A stretch of 64,000 nt of DNA from Nocardioides sp. Root122 (GCF_001425025.1 NZ_LMDE01000010.1:640212-704211); one strand, 5' to 3'. Shown: positions 26,347 through 42,144, counted from the stretch's first letter. The notes: generated by a model not told the origin, from the letters alone. Numbers and translations: made by a program.

Positions 26347-27527
26347 GTGCGCATCCTCCACACCTCCGACTGGCACCTGGGGAGGTCCTTCCACCGTGAG
26401 GGACTGCTCGAGCACCAGGCGGCGTTCGTGGACCACCTCCTCGAGGTGGTGGAGGTCGAGCGGGTCGACGTCGTGGTCGTCTCCGGCGACGTCTACGACC
26501 GGGCCCTCCCCCACGTCGACGCCGTCGCCCTCGCCGACGACACCTTCGCCCGGCTGGCCGCCTCGCGCGCCCGGATCGTGGTGAGCAGCGGCAACCACGA
26601 CAGCGCCCGGCGGCTCGGCTTCGGCTCCCGCCTGATGGACGCCGCAGGGGTCTTCGTGCGCACCGATGCCGCCACGGTGGGCACCCCGGTCGTCCTCGGC
26701 GACGAGCACGGCGACGTGGCGATCCACGCCCTCCCCTACCTCGACCCCTCCGCCCTGCTCGAGCCCTGGGGGCTCAGCCACCGTAGTCACGAGGCGGCCC
26801 TCGGCGAGGCGATGGTGCGCGTGCGCCACGACCTCGCGGCGCGGCCGGCGTCGACGCGCTCGGTGGTCCTCGCGCACGCCTTCGTCGCGGGCGCGAGCCC
26901 CAGCGAGTCCGAGCGCGACATCAGCGTGGGTGGCGTGTCCCGGGTCGCGACCAGCACCTTCGACGGCATCGACTACACCGCGCTGGGCCACCTCCACGGC
27001 CCGCACGTCCTCGCCGACGGCCTGCGCTACTCCGGCTCCCCGCTGGCCTACTCCTTCTCCGAGGCCGACCAGGTCAAGGGCTCGTGGCTGGTCGAGCTCG
27101 GTGCCGACGGGTTCACCGGCGCCCACTGGGTCGACGCCCCCGTCCCCCGGCGGCTCTCGCGCATCAGCGGGACGCTCGACGACCTGCTGGTCGATCCCGC
27201 GCTGGCCGACCGCGAGGACGACTGGGTCCAGGCGACCGTGACCGACGTGCCGCGACCCGCCCGGGCGATGGAGCAGCTGCGCCGACGCTTCCCGCACACC
27301 CTGGTGCTCCAGTTCCCCGCTCCCGCGGTCGAGGCGCACCTCCCTGCCCCGCCCGCGCCGGGACGCAGCGACCACGGGATCGCGCTCGACTTCCTCGCGC
27401 AGGTCCGCGGAGTGCCGGCGACCGAGTCCGAGTCGGCGCTGCTGCTCGAGGCGGTCGACGCGTGCTGCCACGACCCCGACCTCGACGCCCTCGTGGCGGC
27501 GTCCCCCCTGTCGCGGGCGGGTGAGGC

Positions 27528-27531
<4 letters not shown>
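26347..27531 (+). CDS. sbcD: exonuclease SbcCD, nuclease subunit D
   Basis: 394-aa Mre11-type nuclease. Metal-binding phosphoesterase motifs are HTSDWHLGR, VSGDVYDR, SSGNHDS, and later AHAFVAG and GHLHG. With SbcC it opens DNA hairpins and trims protein-blocked double-strand ends. The stop overlaps the sbcC ATG by 4 bp. Expression from a leaderless promoter. Confidence 0.95.
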
Positions 27532-30530
<2,999 letters not shown>

Positions 30531-30540
30531 ACGGCTTCGA

Positions 30541-30546
30541 TAGGTT
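30541..30546 (+). promoter_or_regulatory. -10 box of tldD
   Basis: TAGGTT, 6 nt before the ATG at 30553. Confidence 0.5.
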
Positions 30547-30552
30547 TCCTGC

Positions 30553-32073
30553 ATGAGTGCGCCCGGGCTCGACCCGACCTTCACCGACCTGCCGCACCGT
30601 CGCCTCGGCGACGTGGCCCTGGCCCGAGCCCAGGAGCTCGGCGCGAGCCACGCGGACTTCCGCCTCGAACGCAACCGCTACCAGTACCTCGGCGCGCGCG
30701 ACGGGGTGCTGCAGACCGCCAGCGACGCCGAGGACCTCGGCTTCGCGGTCCGCGTGGTCCACGGTGGCGCGTGGGGCTTCGCCTCGGGTGTCGTGCTCAC
30801 CGACGACGAGGCACGGCGGGTGGCCGAGACCGCCGTCGCCGTGGCCAAGGTCGCCGCCGCGATGACCACCGTCCCCGTCGAGCTCGCGCCCGAGCCCGTC
30901 CATGACGACGTCACCTGGGTCTCCGGCTACGACGTCAACCCGCTCGAGGTCCCGACCCCGGAGAAGGCCGCCCTGCTGGTCGACTGGACCGAGCGGCTGC
31001 GCGCCGGTGCCGCGGTCGCCCACGCGACGGCGTTCCTCCAGCAGGTGCAGGAGAACAAGTACTACGCCGACCTGGCCGGCACCCGCACCACCCAGCAGCG
31101 CGTCCGCCTGCAGCCGGGCTTCGAGGCCACCGGCGAGGACCCCGACACGGGCGTCTTCGACTCGATGGCCTCTATCGCCCCGCCGGTCGGGCGCGGCTGG
31201 GAGTACCTCTCCGGCGCGCACTGGGACTGGGACGCCGAGCTCGCGGAGGTCCCAGAGCTGCTGGCCGAGAAGCTCGCGGCACCCAGCGTGGAGGCCGGCA
31301 CCTACGACCTCGTCGTCCACCCGTCGAACCTCTGGCTCACCATCCACGAGTCGATCGGTCACGCCACCGAGCTCGACCGGGCCCTGGGCTACGAGGCCAA
31401 CTACGCCGGCACGTCGTTCGCGACCTACGACAAGCTCAACACCCTCCACTACGGCTCCGCGGTGATGAACGTCCGTGGCGACCGCACCCAGGAGCACGGC
31501 CTGTCGACTGTCGGCTACGACGACGAGGGCGCGCAGACGCAGGCCTGGGACATCGTCCGCGACGGCGTGCTCGTCGGCTACCAGCTCGACCGCTCAATGG
31601 GGCACCTGAAGCCGGAGCTCAACGACGGGCGCTCCAACGGATGCGCCTACGCCGACTCCCCCGGCCACATCCCGATCCAGCGGATGGCCAACGTCTCGCT
31701 GATGCCGGGCACCGACGACCTGTCCACCGACGACCTCGTCTCCCGGGTCGAGCGCGGCATCTACGTCGTCGGCGACAAGTCGTGGTCGATCGACATGCAG
31801 CGGTTCAACTTCCAGTTCACCGGCCAGCGGTTCTACAAGATCACCGACGGCAAGCTGGACGGCATGCTCCGCGACGTGGCCTACCAGGCCACCACCACGG
31901 ACTTCTGGGGCTCGATGGAGGCGGTCGGCGGCCCCGACACCTGGGTGCTCGGCGGCGCGTTCAACTGCGGCAAGGCCCAGCCCGGGCAGATCGCGGCGGT
32001 CAGCCACGGCTGCCCGTCCGCGCTGTTCCGCGGCGTCAACATCCTCAACACCCTCGACGAGGCAGGCAACTGA
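30553..32073 (+). CDS. tldD: metalloprotease TldD
   Basis: 506 aa, catalytic half of the TldD/TldE heterodimer. The zinc motif HESIGH is in LTIHESIGHATELDRALGYE, followed by NYAGTSFAT. The complex degrades unfolded peptides and matures some modified peptides in the cytoplasm. Its stop shares one base with the tldE start (TGATG), so both are made together. Confidence 0.92.
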   Translation: MSAPGLDPTFTDLPHRRLGDVALARAQELGASHADFRLERNRYQYLGARDGVLQTASDAEDLGFAVRVVHGGAWGFASGVVLTDDEARRVAETAVAVAKVAAAMTTVPVELAPEPVHDDVTWVSGYDVNPLEVPTPEKAALLVDWTERLRAGAAVAHATAFLQQVQENKYYADLAGTRTTQQRVRLQPGFEATGEDPDTGVFDSMASIAPPVGRGWEYLSGAHWDWDAELAEVPELLAEKLAAPSVEAGTYDLVVHPSNLWLTIHESIGHATELDRALGYEANYAGTSFATYDKLNTLHYGSAVMNVRGDRTQEHGLSTVGYDDEGAQTQAWDIVRDGVLVGYQLDRSMGHLKPELNDGRSNGCAYADSPGHIPIQRMANVSLMPGTDDLSTDDLVSRVERGIYVVGDKSWSIDMQRFNFQFTGQRFYKITDGKLDGMLRDVAYQATTTDFWGSMEAVGGPDTWVLGGAFNCGKAQPGQIAAVSHGCPSALFRGVNILNTLDEAGN

Positions 32074-33470
32074 TGACGACCTTGGCCAGCACCCCGCAGC
32101 AGCTCGTCGAGCACGCCCTCGCCACGTCCACGGCCGATGACTGCATCGCCATCGTCCGCGAGGTCACCAGTGCCAACCTGCGCTGGGCCAACAACACGCT
32201 GACCACCAACGGCGTGATGACCGAGGTCTCGGTGACCGTGGTCAGCTTCGCCTCGGTCCCGGGTGGCATCGCCACCGGGTCGGTGTCGGGCAGCGCCGCG
32301 ACGACCGAGCAGGTCACCGCCCTGGTGGAGGCCGCCGACGCGGCCGCACGCGCCGGCTCACCCGCCGAGGACGCGGCCGAGCTGGTCGCCGACGAGACGT
32401 CGGCCGACTGGGAGACCGAGCCGGTGTCCACCGACATCGGGGTCTACGACGCCTTCGCTCCCGCCCTGGGCGAGGCGTTCCGGCAGGCCACGGCGGAGGA
32501 CCGGCTGCTCTACGGCTTCGTCAACCACGACGTCACCACGACCTACCTCGGCTCGACGCGCGGTGTGCGGCTGCGCCACGCCCAGCCGACCGGCCACTAC
32601 GCCTGCACGGCGAAGGACACAGCGCTCACCCGGAGCGCGTGGGTCGGCGGCGCCACCCGCGACTTCCGCGACGTCGACGCAGCCACCATGGCGTCACAGG
32701 TCGCCCAGCGGCTCGCGTGGGCCGAGCGCCGTGTCGACCTGCCGGCCGGCCGCTACGACACGATCCTCCCGCCCTCCTCCGTCGCCGACCTGATGATCGA
32801 CGCCTACTGGGGTGCGGGAGCCCGGGTGGCACACGAGGGCGAGTCGGTCTACAGCCGCCGCGGTGGCGGAACGCGCATCCACGACAAGGTCGCCGCGCCG
32901 GGCGTGAGCCTGTTCTCCGACCCGACGTACCCCGGGTTGGAGTGCGCGCCCTTCGTGGTTGCGGGTGCGTCCGACAACACCGACTCGGTCTTCGACAACG
33001 GTCTGCGCCTCGGACGCACCGACTGGATCCGCGACGGGCTCCTGACCGGCCTGCTGCAGACGAGGCACTCGGCGCAGATGACCGGTCAGCCGGTGACGCC
33101 GATGATCGACAACCTCGTGCTCGAGGTCGCCGACGGCGCGGGCACGCTGGACGAGCTGGTCGCCGGCACCCAGCGCGGACTGCTGCTCACCTGCCTCTGG
33201 TACATCCGCGAGGTCGACCCGCAGACCATGCTGCTCACCGGCCTCACCCGCGACGGCGTCTACGTCGTCGAGGACGGTGAGATCGTCGGGGCGGCCAACA
33301 ACTTCCGGTGGAACGAGAGCCCGATCGACCTGCTCAACCGGTTCAGCGCCGCCTCGACGACCGTGCCGAGCTTCAGCCGTGAGTGGGGCGACGACTACTT
33401 CTCACGCACCGCCACCCCCGCGCTGCGGATCCCCGACTTCAACATGTCGAGCGTGTCGCAGGGCGTCTGA
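32073..33470 (+). CDS. tldE: TldE/PmbA-family metalloprotease partner
   Basis: 465-aa PmbA/TldE protein without the HExxxH site, as expected for the regulatory half of the dimer. Recognisable C-terminal motifs: [58 protein letters not shown] at 32073 overlaps the tldD stop. Confidence 0.9.
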   Translation: MTTLASTPQQLVEHALATSTADDCIAIVREVTSANLRWANNTLTTNGVMTEVSVTVVSFASVPGGIATGSVSGSAATTEQVTALVEAADAAARAGSPAEDAAELVADETSADWETEPVSTDIGVYDAFAPALGEAFRQATAEDRLLYGFVNHDVTTTYLGSTRGVRLRHAQPTGHYACTAKDTALTRSAWVGGATRDFRDVDAATMASQVAQRLAWAERRVDLPAGRYDTILPPSSVADLMIDAYWGAGARVAHEGESVYSRRGGGTRIHDKVAAPGVSLFSDPTYPGLECAPFVVAGASDNTDSVFDNGLRLGRTDWIRDGLLTGLLQTRHSAQMTGQPVTPMIDNLVLEVADGAGTLDELVAGTQRGLLLTCLWYIREVDPQTMLLTGLTRDGVYVVEDGEIVGAANNFRWNESPIDLLNRFSAASTTVPSFSREWGDDYFSRTATPALRIPDFNMSSVSQGV

Positions 33471-33473
33471 GCT

Positions 33474-33490
33474 CCCGGGGTCCGCCCGGG
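33474..33490. terminator. hairpin between convergent tldE and the membrane-module operon
   Basis: CCCGGG-gtccg-CCCGGG immediately after the tldE stop. Short GC stem without T-run; could serve both strands. Confidence 0.45.
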
Positions 33491-33787
33491 TCACCGCACC
33501 CGCTGCACGCGCGTGCGGTGGTTGCCCGAGTTCTTGCCGTCGATGCCTGACTTGCGAGTCTTGGAGATGTGGTCGATCTTCTCGCGGCCGCCCTGCACCG
33601 GCTGGGCCTCGATGAGGGTGTCGCGCTCGTAGGCGTGCGACTTGTCGGTGTTGCGGTAGTAGCGGTAGAGCGACCAGTACGTCGCCACGGCGCCGGCCGG
33701 ACCGGCGGCGAGGAGCCAGACCGGCGGACCGTCGGAGCTGGCCATCACGACGACGTCGAGCACGACGGCGTCCAGCAGGGCGCTCAC
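33491..33787 (-). CDS. small membrane protein of the SPFH/zinc-ribbon module
   Basis: 98 aa. An N-terminal hydrophobic stretch ([16 protein letters not shown]) and a second ([20 protein letters not shown]) form two membrane segments, followed by a basic cytoplasmic tail ([17 protein letters not shown]). GTG start overlaps the zinc-ribbon gene stop by 4 bp. Last gene of a three-gene operon (SPFH, zinc-ribbon, small membrane protein). No family name recognised. Confidence 0.65.
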   Translation of the reverse strand: MSALLDAVVLDVVVMASSDGPPVWLLAAGPAGAVATYWSLYRYYRNTDKSHAYERDTLIEAQPVQGGREKIDHISKTRKSGIDGKNSGNHRTRVQRVR

Positions 33788-35061
33788 GACCACGCCACCA
33801 GCAGCGCACCGGCGATGCCCTCGAGGAAGGTGCCGACGGTCAGGGCGGCGAGCACGAGCCGCCACTGGGAGACCGGGACGCTGCCCATCGTCTCGCCGGT
33901 GCGGGCGTTGACCGCGATGTAGTGGAGCATCCCGGTGTCCTCCTGGTAGTAGGAGTAGAGCCAGACGGGCAGGTACATCGAGACCCAGCGCGAGCCGCCG
34001 ACGTCGAGCTGCTCCCGCTCCCAGCGCACGCCGCGGTCGAACTCGGCGAGCGACTGCTCGACCTGTGAACGGCCGATCGAGAGGAGCTGGTCCTCCAGGA
34101 CCGGGCCGAGGTCACTCACGTCGCGGTCACGCTTCTCGCTGGTGAACCCGACGAGGTAGCTGGCGTTCCACTTCACGGCGTTCTTGGTGTCGAAGGGCAG
34201 GATCGTGTTGACGATGTTGTTGGTCGTCGAGCCGTCCATGCTCGCCCGGTCCGCGGACCCCTCGACGGTCAGGTCGTCGACGGTGAAGTCCACTGACCGG
34301 TCCACCCGGAACACGTCGGCGGCGTAGTAGGTGACGGTGTCGTCGCCCGACTTCTCGGTCCACCGCCGGGTCTGCACCTCGCCCACGCCGTCGTAGCGCG
34401 CGTGGGCGTTGGCGTCGATGACGAGGTAGGGCAGGTAGACGCCCAGCACGTTCTCCGGGACGAACTCGGACTTGAAGCGCGGGTGCGCGAAGAGACGCCG
34501 CTTGGAGGCGAACTCCCGGATCTTCTCGACGGCCTCGTCGTGCGTCAGGTGGAACGGCAGCACCGCGTCAGGAACCGCGCCGTTGGGCAGCTGCTGGTTG
34601 ACGTTGAGCGTGTGCCGGCACCAGTGACAGCGCGCGTTCATCGCGTGTGCGGTGTCGATGACCACCTCCGCGCCGCAGCCGCCGCACTTGAGCGTGATGA
34701 CGTCGGCGGTGTTGGCAGCGATGTCCTGGGCGCCTCCGGCGATCACGGTCCCTCGGAGGTCGTCGATCCCCTCCCCGAGGCCGAGCTCCTCCTCGACGCG
34801 GGCCTCCTGCCACTCGTGGCGGCAGAAGAGGCAGATCAGCATCCCGGTCGTCCCGCGCAGGCGTACGTCGGTCGACCCGCACCGCGGGCAGCGGTTCACG
34901 CCGTCGGCGAGCGACTCGTTGACCGTGGCGATGTCCGGTCCGGGCTCGGGCTCGGCGCGCGCGGCGGCGAGCTCCTCCTCCAGGGAGAGGGGCGGACCGT
35001 CGAAGACGGGAGCGTCGGGGTCTCGGGGCGCGTGCGCGTCCCCGGTGGCGTCCTGGGTCAT
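33784..35061 (-). CDS. TFIIB-type zinc-ribbon membrane protein (YdjG-like)
   Basis: 425 aa. The N-terminal zinc ribbon is CPRCGSTDV...CLFCRHEW; a second Cys set, CGGCGAEV...CHWCRHTL, follows. Then a soluble domain (VENVLGVYLPYLVIDANAHARY-like segment near 210-230) and a C-terminal hydrophobic segment (WRLVLAALTVGTFLEGIAGA). Architecture matches Bacillus YdjG/YdjH-type partners of PspA and SPFH proteins, which sense membrane stress. That role is inferred from architecture and from the adjoining SPFH gene. Confidence 0.75.
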   Translation of the reverse strand: MTQDATGDAHAPRDPDAPVFDGPPLSLEEELAAARAEPEPGPDIATVNESLADGVNRCPRCGSTDVRLRGTTGMLICLFCRHEWQEARVEEELGLGEGIDDLRGTVIAGGAQDIAANTADVITLKCGGCGAEVVIDTAHAMNARCHWCRHTLNVNQQLPNGAVPDAVLPFHLTHDEAVEKIREFASKRRLFAHPRFKSEFVPENVLGVYLPYLVIDANAHARYDGVGEVQTRRWTEKSGDDTVTYYAADVFRVDRSVDFTVDDLTVEGSADRASMDGSTTNNIVNTILPFDTKNAVKWNASYLVGFTSEKRDRDVSDLGPVLEDQLLSIGRSQVEQSLAEFDRGVRWEREQLDVGGSRWVSMYLPVWLYSYYQEDTGMLHYIAVNARTGETMGSVPVSQWRLVLAALTVGTFLEGIAGALLVAWS

Positions 35062-35074
35062 GTCGGAAGTCCCC

Positions 35075-36256
35075 TCAGAGACCGAGGGCCTTCGCCTTCA
35101 CCGCGTCGTAGTCCTCCTGCGTGATGAGGCCGGCGTCGAGCATGCCCTTGGCACGCTTGAGCGTCTCCATCGGGTCCTCCGCAGCCGGTGCTGCCGGTGC
35201 TGCCGGTGACGAGGCGGGGGCCGCGGGCGGGGTGACGGGCTGCTGGAGCCCACCGACGCCCATGCCGCTGGTGGCCATGCCCATCCCGATCAGGCCGCCG
35301 GGACCGGCGTTCTCCCCCGCCGCCTCGACGCCCGCGGCGACCGAGGCCTGCAGGTTGGAGTTGCCGCGTGAGCCGGAGAGGGCATCGGCGCGCTGGACGT
35401 TCTTGAGCAGCTCACGGGTGTTCTCGTCGTACTCGATCGAGATGATCGCGGTCTTGACGATATCCAGGCCGCGGTCGGTGCGCCACTTGTAGTTCTCCTC
35501 GACGGCGGCCGAGAGCGACTGCGCGAAGCCGATGGAGTCCTGCTGGAGGCGGGCGATCCGGTTCCCCTTGGCGGGGTCGTTGGTGTACATCGAGAACGCC
35601 GGCGCGAGCGAGCCGACGACCTCGTTGAAGAGCTGCTCGCCCGCCGGGTTGTCGATGTCGGTGAAGTCGAAGACGCCCTGGCCGTTGATCACCGACGCGG
35701 ACACGAAGTTGCGGATGAAGGTCAGCGGGTCGCTGATCTTCAGCGTGTAGGTGCCGCGCGTGATGGCGCCCACCTGCGTGTTGAGGAACGCGTCGTCCCA
35801 GTAGATCTCCGACTGCGTGCCGAACCGGTTGTTCGGCAGCTCCTTGAGCGCCACGAAGATCGCGGTCTGCTGCGAGCCGGGGCGACCGCCGAACTTGAAG
35901 CGCTCCCAGCTCTGCTTGACGATCGAGTCGACCAGCCCGCCGCCGGAGAACACCGACTGCGACGCCGTCTCCTCGGAGTCCCAGATGTAGCCACCGGGCT
36001 GGGCGGCGAACCCGGTGAACGCGCCGTCCTGCAGCAGCACCAGTCCGTAGCCCTCGGGCACCACGATCTTGGAGCCATTGCTGATCACCCCGTCCGAGCC
36101 GCGCGTGTTGCTGCCGCGGTCGGCGTTCTGCCCCTTGGCCACGGCCGGGAACAGGGCGGCGGTGACGGGCAGTCCGTCCGGGACGCCGTAGAAGTCGAGC
36201 CACTGGTCGGCGAGCGTCCCGCCGATGGCTCCGCTGACGGCCTGGAAGAGACCCAT
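35075..36256 (-). CDS. SPFH-domain protein with C-terminal SHOCT domain (YdjI-like)
   Basis: 393 aa. A short N-terminus is followed by an SPFH (band-7-like) domain from about residue 45 (KIVVPEGYGLVLLQDGAF ... RGTYTLKISDPLTFI), a helical region, a Gly/Pro/Ala-rich linker, and a C-terminal SHOCT helix pair (ETLKRAKGMLDAGLITQEDY). No transmembrane helix is obvious. ATG 36256 has an AGAGGGGG site 7 nt upstream; an ATG two codons earlier is too close. First gene of the operon. Likely a membrane-associated scaffold, by similarity to YdjI. Confidence 0.8.
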   Translation of the reverse strand: MGLFQAVSGAIGGTLADQWLDFYGVPDGLPVTAALFPAVAKGQNADRGSNTRGSDGVISNGSKIVVPEGYGLVLLQDGAFTGFAAQPGGYIWDSEETASQSVFSGGGLVDSIVKQSWERFKFGGRPGSQQTAIFVALKELPNNRFGTQSEIYWDDAFLNTQVGAITRGTYTLKISDPLTFIRNFVSASVINGQGVFDFTDIDNPAGEQLFNEVVGSLAPAFSMYTNDPAKGNRIARLQQDSIGFAQSLSAAVEENYKWRTDRGLDIVKTAIISIEYDENTRELLKNVQRADALSGSRGNSNLQASVAAGVEAAGENAGPGGLIGMGMATSGMGVGGLQQPVTPPAAPASSPAAPAAPAAEDPMETLKRAKGMLDAGLITQEDYDAVKAKALGL

Positions 36257-36337
36257 GCCCATTCCCCCTCTGGTGGATGCTGGTGCGCGGCGCAACCCTA
36301 GCGCTCGCGCACCGCCCCGGCGGGCGATTCCCGGCCG

Positions 36338-37681
36338 TCAGTGCGCGCCGGTCTGGAGCGCTGCCCAGGTCTCGTCGGTCACCACGCCGGTGGGCTCCAG
36401 CCCGAGCCGCCGCTGGAGGCGGGCGACGGCCGTGGCCGTCCGGTCGGTGACCACCCCGGTCGGCTTCACCGAGCGGGACCCGCCGGCCCGGAGGGCGCGC
36501 TGCGCGCGCAGCGCGGGCTCCCCGGAGGAGCCGACCTTGAGCAGGGGCGTGGAGCCGGTGGCGAACAGCGCGGTCCAGGTGGCGCGGTCGGCCTTGCCGG
36601 TCTCGCGGAGGTCGTGGCGGCGCTGGTAGGTGCGGAGGGCACGTGCGACGTCACCGTCGAACCGTCCGTCGAGCTTCCCGCGGTAGCGGCCGTGCTTCCT
36701 GAGCAGGCACTGCAGGGCCGTGACCCGGTCGCCGCGGCTGCTCGGGCGCAGCCGCGGATAGGCGCCGAAGTCGACCCGGGTCCGACCGCACAGACGGGTC
36801 GAGCGCGGCTCCGGGGAGCCGCCGTCGAGCTCGAGGAAGTTGCGGTCGATCGTCAGGGCGACGCCGCCGTAGGCGACGGTGGTGTGCGCCTCGTACTGGT
36901 GCACGCGTTCGCCCACCCAGCTGTCACCGCGCACCCACTGCGGGTCGATGTCGACGTCGGGCCGGCCGTTGTACCAGGCGTACCAGACCTGGTCGGGCAT
37001 CTCGTAGGAGCCCGGCGAGAGGTTGGCGGCGTTGTCGAGGGCGTGGATGCCCGCCGAGATACTCGAGTAGACACCCGAGCGGTGGCCGAGGGCGTGCAGG
37101 GTCGAGGTCCAGCCGCTGAGGAACCGCAGCGCGGAGCGCCGGCAGTCCTCGTCCGCGACGTCGAAGCCGCCCTCCAGGTCGTACCAGAGGGTCGTGCCCG
37201 CCGGCAGGCCGAGCTCGCGCGCCCGGGTGACCGCGGCTGCGGCCTCCGCGCGGCCGCGGGCGTCCGCGGCGGCGTACTCCCCTGCGGGACTCGGGTCGAT
37301 CCGGTCGGCGTACGACGTGTGGCACGCCGCCTGGGGACCGACCCAGATCGGGAGCACCCGCCACCCGTTGGCCCGCTGGCGGGCCACCCAGGTCGCGTCG
37401 AGGTGCGGCTGGCCGGCGTCGGCGGCGGTCGGACGGCACGACATCATCGAGCCGCCGATGTAGGTCCCCACGCCCCAGAAGGGCGACGAGGTCAGCCAGG
37501 CGTCCATCTGCTCCTGGGTGGGCGCGCAGCGCGCGTCGAACGCATAGCCCGTGATCCCGTCCCGGCGGCGTTCGGCGGCGCTCGCGCTGCCTGCTGCCAG
37601 CACCGTGGCGGCGAGGGCGACGAGCACCGTCAGGACGACGGTGGTGCGGGCACGGGCATGACCGGTGAGGCCGAGGCGCAT
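36338..37681 (-). CDS. exported DUF1906 glycosidase-like protein with two peptidoglycan-binding domains
   Basis: 447 aa. A Sec signal peptide with ASA-A cleavage region at about 33-36 is followed by a DUF1906 (Rv2525c-like, TIM-barrel) domain: GITGYAFDARCAPTQEQMD, GTTLWYDLEGGFD, YSSISAGIHAL. Two PG_binding_1 repeats occupy about 300-447 (LQCLLRKHGRYRGKLDGRFD; VARLRRL-like second copy ending ETWAALQTG). Probably acts on or senses the cell wall. GGGGGAGA ribosome site; a TAGGGT box lies about 33 nt upstream of the ATG. Confidence 0.82.
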   Translation of the reverse strand: MRLGLTGHARARTTVVLTVLVALAATVLAAGSASAAERRRDGITGYAFDARCAPTQEQMDAWLTSSPFWGVGTYIGGSMMSCRPTAADAGQPHLDATWVARQRANGWRVLPIWVGPQAACHTSYADRIDPSPAGEYAAADARGRAEAAAAVTRARELGLPAGTTLWYDLEGGFDVADEDCRRSALRFLSGWTSTLHALGHRSGVYSSISAGIHALDNAANLSPGSYEMPDQVWYAWYNGRPDVDIDPQWVRGDSWVGERVHQYEAHTTVAYGGVALTIDRNFLELDGGSPEPRSTRLCGRTRVDFGAYPRLRPSSRGDRVTALQCLLRKHGRYRGKLDGRFDGDVARALRTYQRRHDLRETGKADRATWTALFATGSTPLLKVGSSGEPALRAQRALRAGGSRSVKPTGVVTDRTATAVARLQRRLGLEPTGVVTDETWAALQTGAH

Positions 37682-37734
37682 CTGTTCTCCCCCGAGACGT
37701 TGGCGTGGGCAGGACCCTAGCCGACCGGGTCGAC

Positions 37735-39021
37735 TCAGCGCGGGTGGCCACCGGGGATGTCGACGTCCGGGTCGTAGGGCACCCGGGTGTAGACGAAGGT
37801 CGCGCACTCCAGGTTGCGGATCGACCCGTCGGGACGGCGTACGACGACGAGCCGCTCGCCGCGGTGGTAGCCCAGCACCCCCACGAGCGAGCCGGCGCGC
37901 AGCTCGAACCGGTCGGTGACGACGCCGCCGCGCGCCATCGCCCGCAGCTCGAGGCCGTCGTTGTGCCAGCGCACGTCGTAGGCGGTGTTCCCCCAGAACC
38001 AGAGCCCGGGCACCCCGTGCACCTCGGCCGGCAGCACGACGGTGGGCCGCCACGGCGCCGGGCGGTCATCGTCGGCATCGGGGTCGCCCTCGATGAGCGA
38101 CACGGCGAGGTCACGCGGGTCGATCCCGGTGGTGGCGTTGGCCAGCACGACGGAGCCGATGCCGCTGCCCGGGTCGACGTGCAGCGCGGCGAGGAAGCCC
38201 GGCATCGAGCCGTTGTGACCCACCAGTCGTCCGCCGGGGTGCAGGCCGAGCATCAGACCGAGCCCGTAGTCGGCCGTGACGGGCTGCTGCATCTCCTCGA
38301 GCGTGGCCGGCGCCAGCACGTCGGGTCGAGCGCCACCCAGCACCTGCCCCCAGGTCACCAGGTCGGCGAGCGTCGACCAGAGCTGCCCCGCGGGGGCCAT
38401 CGCGCCGGTGTCGGTGAGCGGCTCGTGCACGCGGATCCCGGTGAAGTGGTCGACGCTCCACCCCGGCTGGGCGCCCGGGCGCGGGAGGTACGACGTCGCC
38501 CGCATCCCCAGCGGCTGGAGGAGCCGCTCGGCGACCAGCTGACGCCAGGGTGCCCCGAAGCGGCGTGCGGCGACCTCGCCGAGCAGCGCATATCCCAGGT
38601 TGGAGTAGTGGAACCACTCCCCCGCAGCCGCGACCCGCCCGGTGCCGTCGTTGCGGGACGTGAGCAGGGCGAAGTCCCCGCCCCGGCTGCGCTCCCACCA
38701 CGGCCCGCGCGGCTCGCTCTGCATGCCCGACGTGTGCGCCAGCGCGTCGCGGACGGTGACCTCGCCGTAGCCGACGTCGCCGAGGTGCGCGGACAGCGGG
38801 TCGGACAGGTCGAGCAGGCCCTCGTCGCGTGCCTGCATGACGAGGACCGCCGTGAGCGTCTTGGTGATCGACCCGATGCGGTACTGCCCGTCCAGGCCGG
38901 GCGCGTGCCCGGCGCCGCCGGCCCACACGGCGCCGTAGCGGTCGAAGACGGCGCCCACCACCGACGTCAGCCGGCCCTCGGCCTGGGCGACGTCGAGGAG
39001 TCGCTGACGCTGATCGCTCAC
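37735..39021 (-). CDS. serine hydrolase (class C beta-lactamase/esterase fold)
   Basis: 428 aa. Ser51xxLys54 in GSITKTLTAVL and Tyr-x-Asn in YSNLGYALLGE give the penicillin-binding-type triad; GHNGSMPGF is the third box (HxG). No signal peptide, so an intracellular esterase or D-peptidase is more likely than a secreted beta-lactamase. C-terminal lipocalin-like extension. GTG start with TAGGGT 7 nt upstream (leaderless). Confidence 0.8.
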   Translation of the reverse strand: MSDQRQRLLDVAQAEGRLTSVVGAVFDRYGAVWAGGAGHAPGLDGQYRIGSITKTLTAVLVMQARDEGLLDLSDPLSAHLGDVGYGEVTVRDALAHTSGMQSEPRGPWWERSRGGDFALLTSRNDGTGRVAAAGEWFHYSNLGYALLGEVAARRFGAPWRQLVAERLLQPLGMRATSYLPRPGAQPGWSVDHFTGIRVHEPLTDTGAMAPAGQLWSTLADLVTWGQVLGGARPDVLAPATLEEMQQPVTADYGLGLMLGLHPGGRLVGHNGSMPGFLAALHVDPGSGIGSVVLANATTGIDPRDLAVSLIEGDPDADDDRPAPWRPTVVLPAEVHGVPGLWFWGNTAYDVRWHNDGLELRAMARGGVVTDRFELRAGSLVGVLGYHRGERLVVVRRPDGSIRNLECATFVYTRVPYDPDVDIPGGHPR

Positions 39022-39028
39022 GCAGGCG

Positions 39029-39034
39029 ACCCTA
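39029..39034 (-). promoter_or_regulatory. -10 box of the serine hydrolase gene
   Basis: Reverse-strand TAGGGT, 7 nt before the GTG at 39021. Confidence 0.5.
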
Positions 39035-39057
39035 GGGCCTCTGCCCGCGGGGCGGGC

Positions 39058-41934
<2,877 letters not shown>

Positions 41935-41944
41935 GGGGGCTCCT

Positions 41945-41964
41945 TGAGGTCACTGACGAGACCT
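41945..41964 (-). promoter_or_regulatory. hairpin next to the gcvP ribosome site
   Basis: Reverse-strand GAGGTC-tcgtcagt-GACCTC, directly followed by AAGGAG. Formation would crowd the Shine-Dalgarno; likely expression platform of the riboswitch. Confidence 0.5.
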
Positions 41965-41997
41965 CCCCTCTGTCGGCCGGTGGCCTCCAGATTGCCA

Positions 41998-42098
41998 ACC
42001 CGTGCGGTCCTGGTGCCTGAGAGGTTCCGGGAGGAATTGCCCCTTCGGCGCACTGCGACCGGGCGTGCACCCGACCACCGTGACTCTCCCGCACGGGA
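41998..42098 (-). ncRNA. glycine riboswitch upstream of gcvP
   Basis: Reverse strand: the conserved aptamer blocks GCGGGAGAGTC, GCGCCGAAGGGGCAA, CCTCTCAGGCA and CAGGACCG occur in the correct order, closed by a P1 helix of CCGTGCGG with the matching GCACGG end. This is the gcvT-class glycine aptamer; one aptamer is clear, a second tandem copy is not. It should raise gcvP expression when glycine is high. Confidence 0.9.
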
Positions 42099-42112
42099 TG
42101 TCAGCACGTCCG

Positions 42113-42118
42113 AGTCTA
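42113..42118 (-). promoter_or_regulatory. -10 box of the riboswitch-gcvP transcript
   Basis: Reverse-strand TAGACT, about 15 nt before the aptamer P1 helix. Confidence 0.5.
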
Positions 42119-42144
42119 GCGACCCGCGGCAGAAATGGACGAAG

